The position numbers and the translations under genes are program-made. Of a DNA stretch of 64,000 bases, positions 58,011 to 64,000 are shown one piece after another. Numbering within the stretch: position 1 is the first letter of the stretch; each line of letters opens with the position of its first letter. The notes beneath the pieces are model-generated. The model saw nothing but the letters and a program-made list of their open reading frames with translations. It ran no database searches and was not told where the DNA came from. Source of the DNA: Gemmatimonadaceae bacterium (lineage in GTDB: Bacteria; Gemmatimonadota; Gemmatimonadetes; Gemmatimonadales; Gemmatimonadaceae); NCBI GenBank assembly GCA_025934775.1, contig JAICWO010000019.1, positions 26,268-90,267 on the forward strand, read 5' to 3'.

Positions 58011-59182
58011 GCGGCACCTCGATCGACGATGCTCGATTCTCCGCCGCTCACCGGATCGATGACGATCGCGCGCTTGTTGCGCCGCGCGGGACGAGTCGCC
58101 CGCACCAACTCCGACTGCAGCCAATCGCGCAGCCGCGTCACGCCCTCGACGACACTCACGCGCTGCGCCCAACCCGTCGCACGCGCGAACCTGGTCGTGT
58201 CCGACACATAGTACCGCTGGTCGCCCACGCGCCACGGCTCGAACGTGACGTCGGGCCGCGCGCCGTTGATGGTTCCGATGAGATCGAGCAGCTCGAGCAG
58301 GCTGATCGTGTTCGCTGCTCCGCCGCCGATGTTGAACGCCTGGCCGCTCAGCGTCGTCATGTTCCGCTGCGCGAGCAGAAATGCGTTCACCAGGTCTTCG
58401 ACGAACAGCACGTCCCGGACCTGTTTGCCGTCGCCATAGAGCACGATCGGATCGCCGGCGAGGGCGCGAATGAGAAAATGCGCAACCCAGCCCTGATCTT
58501 CCGTGCCGAACTGGTGCGGTCCATAGATGCAGCTCATCCGAAACACGACTGTCTCGAGCCCGAACGAACGCGTGTAGTCGCGCACGTACTGGTCTGCCGT
58601 TCCCTTCGAGCAGCCGTACGGGCTGTGAAAATCGAGCGGCCGCGCCTCGCTCACGCCGCGCGCGGCGATCGCGCCGTCGCTCGGCGTGTACCGTGAATCG
58701 CGCAGCTCGAGCGCGAGGTCGTCGAGACCACCGTAGACTTTGTTCGTCGACGTGAGCACGATGGGCGGCCGCTCCGGCGACCGGCGAATCGCCTCGAGCA
58801 CGTTGAGCGTGCCGCGCGCGTTCACGGTGAAGTCGTCCACCGGATCATCCAGGCTCGTCGTCACCGCGACTTGCGCCGCGAAGTGGAATACGTGCCCCAC
58901 GCCGCTCATCACACGCTGTACGGCGGCGTAGTCGCGCACGTCGCCGATCTCGACACGGACGTTGTCGCCGTGCGTCTCGCGGAGCCACGCCACGTTTCGG
59001 GTGACGCCGGCGCGCGAGAGATTGTCGAAGAGCACGACGCGCCGGCCTTGCTGCAGCAGGCGATGCGCAAGATTGCAGCCGATGAATCCGGCGCCGCCGG
59101 TGATCAGCACGGGCCGCTCACGGTTCGCGACCTCCGGCTCCTTGGCCACGGCTCGCGTTCGCAGTTCGTCTCGGCCGCTCAT
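58007..59182 (-). CDS. NAD-dependent epimerase/dehydratase, CDP-paratose 2-epimerase-like
   Basis: This 391-residue short-chain enzyme has PVLITGGAGFIGCNLAHRLL (NAD loop), HFAAQVAVTTSLDDPVDDF, TSTNKVYGGL and the catalytic SPYGCSKGTADQYV (Y-x3-K). The TNKVYG and SPYGCSKG pair is typical of CDP-tyvelose/CDP-paratose 2-epimerases. The C-terminus is GDQRYYVSDTTRFARATGW. The true nucleotide sugar is unproven. It is the second gene of the leftward sugar operon. Confidence 0.86.
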   Translation of the reverse strand: MSGRDELRTRAVAKEPEVANRERPVLITGGAGFIGCNLAHRLLQQGRRVVLFDNLSRAGVTRNVAWLRETHGDNVRVEIGDVRDYAAVQRVMSGVGHVFHFAAQVAVTTSLDDPVDDFTVNARGTLNVLEAIRRSPERPPIVLTSTNKVYGGLDDLALELRDSRYTPSDGAIAARGVSEARPLDFHSPYGCSKGTADQYVRDYTRSFGLETVVFRMSCIYGPHQFGTEDQGWVAHFLIRALAGDPIVLYGDGKQVRDVLFVEDLVNAFLLAQRNMTTLSGQAFNIGGGAANTISLLELLDLIGTINGARPDVTFEPWRVGDQRYYVSDTTRFARATGWAQRVSVVEGVTRLRDWLQSELVRATRPARRNKRAIVIDPVSGGESSIVDRGAA

Positions 59183-60297
59183 ACGGTCAACCCCCGCGCG
59201 GCGAGCTCCTCGCTGGCTTCGGCGACGTGATCCTCCGCCGATTGCCCGTCCAGCCAGCTCGCGAGCTCCGACAGTCCGTCGTCGAACGCGACCCGCGGCT
59301 CATAGCCGAGCACCGTGCGCGCGAGCGCGACATCGGCGAAGCAGTGCCGAATGTCGCCGACGCGATACTTGCCGGTGATCTCCGGCGCGATGTAGTCCTT
59401 GCCGAGCACGCCCGCCATGCGCGTCGCGATCTCACGAATGGTGTACGAGTGCCCGCTGCCGATGTTGATCACTTTCCCCGCCGCGCCCGGCGACTCCATC
59501 GCGAGTCGGCACGCGCGCGCGACGTCCTTGACGCTCACGAAGTCGCGCCGCTGCTCGCCATCTTCGAACACCGTCGGCGCGTTCCCGTTGAGCAGGCGCG
59601 ACGCGAAGATCGCGAGCACGCCCGTGTACGGATTGGAGAGCGCCTGGCGCGTGCCATATACATTGAAGAAGCGAAGCGCCGTCGCGGGGATGTTGTACGC
59701 GTCGCCGACCATCAGGCAGAGCCGTTCCTGATCGTACTTCGACAGCGCGTACACCGACGCGAGCGCGGGCCGTTTCGTCTCCGGCGTCGGTGCCGGTGTG
59801 AGCCGCTCGCCGTCTGGTCCGCGCACGTCCCAGTCGCCGCGTGTGAATTGATCGCGTGTGCGATCGACAGCCTCGATCTCGTTGCCGTCCGGTCCGTGAT
59901 ACAGACCTTCGCCGTACACGCTCATGCTCGACGCGACCACGAGCTTCGCGACGGGGCGTTCGATTAACGCCTCCAATAGCACCGACGTGCCGCGATTGTT
60001 CACGTCGGTATACCGCTCGATCTCGTACATGCTCTGTCCGACGCCGACGATCGCCGCGAAATGAAAGACGGCGTCGACGCCGTCGAGCGCGCGCCGCACC
60101 GCGTCGCGATCGCGCACGTCGCCGATCACGAGCTCGACGTCGTCGGCGAGATAGTCGGGCCGCCGCTGACCGGGCCCGTGCACTTGTGGTGACAGATTGT
60201 CGAGCGCGCGCACCTCGTATCCCGCGCGCAACAGCTCTTCTGCCACGTGCGAGCCGATGAATCCAGCGCCGCCCGTGATCAGTACTCTCTGCTGCAT
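59179..60297 (-). CDS. NAD-dependent epimerase, dTDP-L-rhamnose 4-epimerase-like
   Basis: This 372-residue epimerase begins RVLITGGAGFIGSHVAEELL, has HFAAIVGVGQSMYEIERYTD, SSMSVYGEG, and the catalytic YALSKYDQER (Y-x3-K). The stretch GKYRVGDIRHCFADVALA is a mark of dTDP-L-rhamnose 4-epimerase and related UDP-sugar epimerases. It is the first gene of an 11-gene leftward operon; GGGGAGG lies 7 bases before the ATG, an unusually strong ribosome-binding site. Confidence 0.88.
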   Translation of the reverse strand: MQQRVLITGGAGFIGSHVAEELLRAGYEVRALDNLSPQVHGPGQRRPDYLADDVELVIGDVRDRDAVRRALDGVDAVFHFAAIVGVGQSMYEIERYTDVNNRGTSVLLEALIERPVAKLVVASSMSVYGEGLYHGPDGNEIEAVDRTRDQFTRGDWDVRGPDGERLTPAPTPETKRPALASVYALSKYDQERLCLMVGDAYNIPATALRFFNVYGTRQALSNPYTGVLAIFASRLLNGNAPTVFEDGEQRRDFVSVKDVARACRLAMESPGAAGKVINIGSGHSYTIREIATRMAGVLGKDYIAPEITGKYRVGDIRHCFADVALARTVLGYEPRVAFDDGLSELASWLDGQSAEDHVAEASEELAARGLTV

Positions 60298-60619
60298 CTA
60301 CGCCTCCCCTCCCCTGCGAGTGAACCGTTGGGGACGGCGGGTTCTGCAAGCTGCGCGCCGAGGTACTTACGTTACGCACACGTGCTCGACGCACCGTTGC
60401 GCGTGCAGCGCCACCTTCACACGCGATGCATCATGCGTGCATTCCACGGTCGAGCTACGGGCGGATCGCGCATGGGGATCGCGACTTACACGGCGCGCTA
60501 TATGCTATTTCTAATGAGCGTCTTAGTATGACACCCCGCGGCCCGCGGCGCGCGAAATCCCGGATTTTCTGCAAGGTTGATGCGCGCCGTGCCGATGGGC
60601 TCGCGCGAACATGACGACG
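60298..60619. other. Non-coding gap upstream of sugar operon
   Basis: About 320 bases separate the epimerase start from the tRNA hairpin. I see no gene. An AT-rich patch around 60505-60530 (minus strand TAGCATATAG, TCATACTAAG) stands out in this GC-rich DNA and is the likely promoter zone of the leftward operon, but no clean -35/-10 pair can be named. A strong Shine-Dalgarno sequence is at the left end (60304-60312). Confidence 0.45.
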
Positions 60620-60653
60620 AAGCCCGGCCGCGTGATGCCACGCGGCCGGGCTT
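60620..60653 (-). terminator. Strong hairpin downstream of tRNA-Ser(GGA)
   Basis: A perfect 15-bp inverted repeat (arms AAGCCCGGCCGCGTG and CACGCGGCCGGGCTT) with a 4-base loop ATGC lies 5 bases past the tRNA 3' end. No T-run follows on either strand, so it may be an RNA processing or T-less terminator hairpin. Confidence 0.55.
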
Positions 60654-60658
60654 CAGAC

Positions 60659-60745
60659 GGACGGGGTGGGATTCGAACCCACGGTACGCTATGAACGTAC
60701 ACAAGCTTTCCAGGCCTGCGCCTTAAACCACTCGGCCACCCGTCC
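60659..60745 (-). tRNA. tRNA-Ser(GGA)
   Basis: An 87-base class II tRNA with a 7-bp acceptor stem GGACGGG/CCCGTCC, a long variable arm (GTGTACGTTCATAGCGTAC region) and T-loop GGTTCGAATCC. The anticodon GGA is at plus positions 60709-60711 (loop CTGGAAA), so it reads UCC and UCU. CCA is not encoded. Confidence 0.97.
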
Positions 60746-60824
60746 CTTCATCATCCTCACAAACACGACCGGCGCGAACGGCTCGAGATCGAGGGCCGCC
60801 GCGCCGGTCCAACTCCCGCTCAGC

Positions 60825-60913
60825 GGACAGGGAGAGATTCGAACTCTCGATACCGGGTTCACCGGTATGCCGGTTTTCGAGACCGGTGCCTTCAACCACT
60901 CGGCCACCTGTCC
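60825..60913 (-). tRNA. tRNA-Ser(CGA)
   Basis: An 89-base class II tRNA with acceptor GGACAGG/CCTGTCC, a long variable arm (CATACCGGTGAACCCGGTAT) and T-loop AGTTCGAATCT. The anticodon CGA (loop TCTCGAAA) lies at plus 60877-60879 and reads UCG. It is 79 bases from the GGA isoacceptor, in the same orientation, probably one transcript. CCA is not encoded. Confidence 0.97.
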
Positions 60914-60929
60914 GGGACAGCCGTGAAAG

Positions 60930-61415
60930 CTAGACCGGGTTCAGGGGACCGTCAACGCCGCGGCGCGCGCGAAAGAACGCCGTCAACAGCGCGCCGCACG
61001 CCTCCGCGCGCACGCCGCCGAGCACTTCGGGACGGTGATTCAACCGCGGGTGCCGCAGCAGATCGCTGATCGATCCCGCCATCCCTGCCTTGTCGTCCCA
61101 CGCCCCGAACACCACGCGCGCGACCCGCGCCAGCACGATCGCCCCGGCGCACATGGCGCACGGCTCCAACGTCACGTACAACGTGCAATCGTCCAGGCGC
61201 CAGCGGCCGAGTGCGGCGGCCGCGGCGCGAATCGCGAGCACTTCCGCGTGCGCCGTGGGATCCTGATCGCGAACGGTACGGTTCGACGCGCGCACGACGA
61301 TCTCGTCGCCGCGCACCAACACCGCGCCAACCGGCACGTCGCCCTCCGCCGACGCGGTGCGCGCCTCGGCGAGCGCGAGCTCCATCACACCGTCGTCCGC
61401 CGCTCGGGCAGACAC
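60930..61415 (-). CDS. tadA: tRNA adenosine(34) deaminase
   Basis: TadA converts A34 to inosine in tRNA-Arg(ACG). The 161-residue protein has EGDVPVGAVLV, the zinc/Glu motif TAHAEVLAIRAAA (H-A-E) and VTLEPCAMCAGAIVLARV (P-C-x-x-C). The start GTG 61415 puts a short helix before MELALAEA, as in known TadA proteins; an ATG at 61385 would drop it. It lies one base after the vapC stop and just upstream of the two tRNA-Ser genes. Confidence 0.94.
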   Translation of the reverse strand: MSARAADDGVMELALAEARTASAEGDVPVGAVLVRGDEIVVRASNRTVRDQDPTAHAEVLAIRAAAAALGRWRLDDCTLYVTLEPCAMCAGAIVLARVARVVFGAWDDKAGMAGSISDLLRHPRLNHRPEVLGGVRAEACGALLTAFFRARRGVDGPLNPV

Positions 61416-61416
61416 G

Positions 61417-61830
61417 TCAGCTCGGCCGAATGAGGCGAAGCACGTGTCGCCCACTCCGGCGATAGACCGCGAAGTCCGAGTCGAGCGTGAGAATCGCCGC
61501 GCGCGGCCGCATCTCCGCCATGCGGACGAGGCACGCGTCGGCGAGCGACATCGGTACCGACGCATACTTCGTGATGAGCGTTCTCAGCGCCAGCAGCTCG
61601 TGCTCCACGCGGAACGGCAGCTCGAGCACGCCGCGCGTGACCAGATCGAGCACCGCGGCCGGACCGCCCTCCAACTTCCGCACGATGTAGCTCGCCTCGG
61701 CGAGCACGGGCTCGCAGGTGAGAAGCGGCGGCGACAGACCATCGAGCGTCTCGCGCGCCCACTCGTGGAACCGGTCACGCTTGTTGAGCAGCGCGACGAT
61801 CGGCCCGGTGTCGATGATGATCTCGCTCAC
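61417..61830 (-). CDS. vapC: PIN-domain toxin, VapC type
   Basis: The 137-residue protein is a PIN-domain ribonuclease. Four acidic residues of the active site are seen: Asp in IIIDTGPIVALLN, Glu in VLAEASYIV, Asp in SLADACLVRMAE and Asp in ILTLDSDFAVYR. It overlaps the antitoxin start end by four bases (ATGA) and is the toxin of the pair. RNA cleavage, often of tRNA, is the family activity; the target here is unknown. Confidence 0.9.
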   Translation of the reverse strand: MSEIIIDTGPIVALLNKRDRFHEWARETLDGLSPPLLTCEPVLAEASYIVRKLEGGPAAVLDLVTRGVLELPFRVEHELLALRTLITKYASVPMSLADACLVRMAEMRPRAAILTLDSDFAVYRRSGRHVLRLIRPS

Positions 61831-62054
61831 TCGCCAAAGCCGTCCAGGTGCTTGGCTGACGTCGACAGATCCTTGGGTCCATGCAACGCTCCAACGAGCT
61901 CGCCGGCGGCCGCCGCGGCGGAGTGCTCCGGCGCCACGAGATACGCCTGCACCGCTTCCCGCACCAGCGCCGAGAACGACGTGCCGCGCTCGCGCGCGGC
62001 GCGCTCGACGAGCTCGTCGAGCTGCGGAGGCAATTTGAGGGAGCGGGGACGCAT
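61827..62054 (-). CDS. vapB: Ribbon-helix-helix antitoxin, VapB type
   Basis: The 75-residue protein starts MRPRSLKLPPQLDELVERAA, followed by RGTSFSALVREAVQAYL: a short beta strand and two helices, the ribbon-helix-helix DNA-binding fold. The C-terminal part (HGPKDLSTSAKHLDGFGE) probably wraps the toxin. It is the first gene of the pair and should repress its own promoter at the palindrome just upstream. AGGAG precedes the ATG. Confidence 0.88.
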   Translation of the reverse strand: MRPRSLKLPPQLDELVERAARERGTSFSALVREAVQAYLVAPEHSAAAAAGELVGALHGPKDLSTSAKHLDGFGE

Positions 62055-62075
62055 GATCGGTCTCCTGCGGCGAAA

Positions 62076-62104
62076 GTATTACTTACATGATCCAAGAGTA
62101 ATAC
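62076..62104 (-). promoter_or_regulatory. Palindromic operator upstream of vapBC
   Basis: A perfect 8-base inverted repeat GTATTACT and AGTAATAC, separated by 13 bases, lies 22-50 bases before the vapB ATG. The arm nearest the gene contains TAATAC, a possible -10. Such symmetry is what a ribbon-helix-helix antitoxin dimer pair would bind. Confidence 0.6.
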
Positions 62105-62128
62105 CCGCGCCCTTCCACCACAAGCCTC

Positions 62129-64000
62129 CTACACCCCCGCGGCCTCCCGCACCCCGTCGTTCGCGAACTCGAGCCCCCCCTTGCCGTTCGGCCGCACGAC
62201 GATCGTGTCGCCGTCCGCGAACTTGCCTTCGAGCACCGCGAGCGCGAGCGGATTCTGAATGAGCCGCTGAATCGACCGCTTGAGCGGACGCGCGCCGAAC
62301 GCGGGATCGTATCCCTCCTCGGCCAATACGCGCTTCGCCTCCGGCGTGACCTCGAGCGTCATCTTGCGATCGGCGAGCAGCTTCTCCAATCGCGCGAGCT
62401 GGAGATCGACGATCTTCTCGATCTGCTCGGTGCCGAGCGGGTGGAAGATGATGATGTCGTCGACGCGGTTCAGGAACTCCGGCTTGAAGTGCTGCCGCAG
62501 CGCCTGCGTGACCTGCGTCTCGACCAGCGCCCACTCGGCGCCGGAGTGCTCGAGGATGAACGTCGACCCGACGTTCGACGTCATGATGATTACAGTATTA
62601 CGGAAGTCTACTGTCCGCCCCTGCGAGTCGGTCAGCCGGCCGTCGTCGAGGATCTGGAGCAGGATGTTGAACACGTCGGGATGCGCCTTCTCGATCTCGT
62701 CGAACAGGATCACCGCGTACGGCCGGCGCCGCACCGCCTCGGTGAGCTGTCCTCCCTCCTCGTACCCCACGTAGCCCGGCGGCGCGCCGATCAGCCGCGC
62801 CACGGCGTGCTTCTCCATGTATTCCGACATGTCGATCCGCACCATCGCGTGCTCGTCGTCGAACAGGAACTCGGCGAGCGCGCGCGCGGTCTCCGTCTTC
62901 CCTACGCCCGTGGGGCCGAGGAAGATGAACGAGCCGATCGGCCGGTTCGGATCCTGCAAGCCGGCGCGCGAGCGGCGCACCGCGTTCGCGACGGCGTGGA
63001 CGGCCTCTTCCTGCCCGATCACGCGGCGCGCCAATTCCTGATCGAGCTTGGTCAGGCGTTCGCGTTCGCTCTCGAGCATTCTCGAAACTGGAATCCCCGT
63101 CCACCGCGCCACGACCTCCGCGATGTCGTCCGCCGTGACCTCTTCCTTGAGGAACTGCGGTCGGCCGTCGCTGCTCGCGAGCTTCTGCTCCGTCTCGCGC
63201 ATCCGCCGCTCGAGCTCGGGAATGCGGCCGTAGGTGATCTCCGCGGCCTTGTTGAGATCGCCCCGGCGCGTCGCCTGCTCGGCTTCGATGCGCGCCTGGT
63301 CGATCTCCTGCTTGATCTTGCCGACGCCGCCGAGCATTTCCTTCTCGTGCTGCCACTGCGCTTTCATCCCTGACGACTTCTCGCGCAGCTCGGCCAGCTC
63401 GCGCTCGAGCTCCTCGCGGCGCTCCACCGCGCCGCGGTCCTTCTCCTTTTGCAGCGCCGTGCGCTCGATCTCGAGCTGCATGATCCGCCGCTCGACTTCA
63501 TCGATCTCCTGCGGCATGGAGTCGATCTCGATGCGGAGCCGAGACGCGGCCTCGTCCACGAGATCGATCGCTTTGTCCGGAAGAAAGCGATCGCCGATGT
63601 ACCGGTGCGAGAGCGTCGCGGCCGCGATGATCGCGTCGTCGGTGATGCGCACGCCGTGATGCGCCTCGTACCGCTCCTTGAGTCCGCGCAGAATCGCGAT
63701 CGTGTTCTCCACGCTCGGCTCGCCCACGTAGACGGGTTGGAAGCGGCGCTCGAGCGCCGGGTCTTTCTCCACGTGCTGGCGGGACTCGTCGAGCGTCGTC
63801 GCGCCGACCACGCGCAGCTCGCCGCGCCCGAGCAACGGCTTGAGCATGTTGCCGGCGTCCATCGATCCTTCCGCGGCGCCCGCGCCGACGAGCGTGTGCA
63901 ATTCGTCAATGAACAAAATAATTTTGCCTTCACTCGCAGTGATTTCTTTGAGAAACGCCTTGAGCCGGTCTTCAAATTCGCCGCGATATTTCGCGCCGGC
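62129..64000 (-). CDS. clpB: ATP-dependent disaggregase ClpB (3' part)
   Basis: ClpB is a hexameric Hsp100 AAA+ disaggregase working with DnaK. 623 residues are inside the window; the N-terminal domain and first Walker A are beyond the right edge. Seen: [17 protein letters not shown], first Walker [21 protein letters not shown], Arg finger region [13 protein letters not shown], the long coiled-coil middle domain (about 155 residues, rich in Glu, Arg), the second Walker [20 protein letters not shown], Walker [17 protein letters not shown] and sensor 1 IIMTSNVGS. The middle domain separates it from ClpC and ClpA. No CIRCE is in view because the promoter lies outside. Confidence 0.96.
   Translation of the reverse strand, partial: AGAKYRGEFEDRLKAFLKEITASEGKIILFIDELHTLVGAGAAEGSMDAGNMLKPLLGRGELRVVGATTLDESRQHVEKDPALERRFQPVYVGEPSVENTIAILRGLKERYEAHHGVRITDDAIIAAATLSHRYIGDRFLPDKAIDLVDEAASRLRIEIDSMPQEIDEVERRIMQLEIERTALQKEKDRGAVERREELERELAELREKSSGMKAQWQHEKEMLGGVGKIKQEIDQARIEAEQATRRGDLNKAAEITYGRIPELERRMRETEQKLASSDGRPQFLKEEVTADDIAEVVARWTGIPVSRMLESERERLTKLDQELARRVIGQEEAVHAVANAVRRSRAGLQDPNRPIGSFIFLGPTGVGKTETARALAEFLFDDEHAMVRIDMSEYMEKHAVARLIGAPPGYVGYEEGGQLTEAVRRRPYAVILFDEIEKAHPDVFNILLQILDDGRLTDSQGRTVDFRNTVIIMTSNVGSTFILEHSGAEWALVETQVTQALRQHFKPEFLNRVDDIIIFHPLGTEQIEKIVDLQLARLEKLLADRKMTLEVTPEAKRVLAEEGYDPAFGARPLKRSIQRLIQNPLALAVLEGKFADGDTIVVRPNGKGGLEFANDGVREAAGV

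Noticed and set aside
60659..60913. tRNA genes as an integration site of a mobile island
   Set aside because: No integrase, direct repeat of a tRNA 3' end or change in composition was seen; neighbours are ordinary genes.

Overview
This 64 kb window is chromosomal DNA from a high-GC bacterium. Gene content and style fit the phylum Gemmatimonadota best, by inference rather than proof: there is a bacillithiol gene (bshA), a MoxR/Bat operon with fused Bat proteins, a roadblock/LC7 protein beside a response regulator, type III pantothenate kinase, and very tight operons whose stop and start codons overlap (ATGA, GTGA, TGATG). GTG starts are frequent. There are no phage genes, insertion sequences, CRISPR arrays or rRNA genes. 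Both ends cut genes: gatA at the left and clpB at the right.

Region 1 (1-34.6 kb) is mostly housekeeping. It runs leftward as lipoprotein-serS-histidine kinase-pcrA-gatC-gatA, then rightward as roadblock/LC7-response regulator-manC-sugar nucleotidyltransferase-MBL hydrolase. Next comes groES-groL (leftward) under a textbook sigma-70 promoter and a perfect CIRCE operator. A long leftward run follows: mutL-miaA-bshA-uppP-birA-coaX; moxR-DUF58-(DUF4381-like)-batA-batBC-batDE; site-2 protease-scpA-scpB-rluB; and pyrR-pyrB-pyrC-class II aldolase-zinc-ribbon protein. rpsT sits alone, divergent from the site-2 protease, with its own promoter and terminator.

Region 2 (34.6-46.4 kb) is regulatory and surface-related. 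A leftward OmpR-type regulator is followed by a rightward six-gene unit: a single-domain response regulator, two paralogous small secreted beta-proteins, a chaperone-like secreted protein, a 915-residue usher-like outer-membrane protein, and a 1014-residue hybrid histidine kinase with REC and HPt domains. I read this as a candidate chaperone/usher-like surface-fibre system with a built-in phosphorelay. It is the best candidate for an undescribed system here. A small unknown protein, an ABC exporter and a histidine phosphatase follow.

Region 3 (46.5-60.3 kb) is an accessory saccharide cluster. Two rightward genes (a CgeB-like glycosyltransferase and an oddly ordered glycoside hydrolase) converge on an 11-gene leftward operon: two nucleotide-sugar epimerases, a zinc-type dehydrogenase, a Gfo/Idh/MocA oxidoreductase, a GT4 and three CgeB-like glycosyltransferases, a methyltransferase, a phosphoribosyltransferase-kinase fusion and a HAD phosphatase. 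It probably makes and decorates a small secreted or surface glycoside.

Region 4 (60.6-64 kb) holds tRNA-Ser(GGA), tRNA-Ser(CGA), tadA, a vapBC-type toxin-antitoxin pair with a palindromic operator, and the 3' two-thirds of clpB. All functions are read from motifs and family knowledge; no database search was run.
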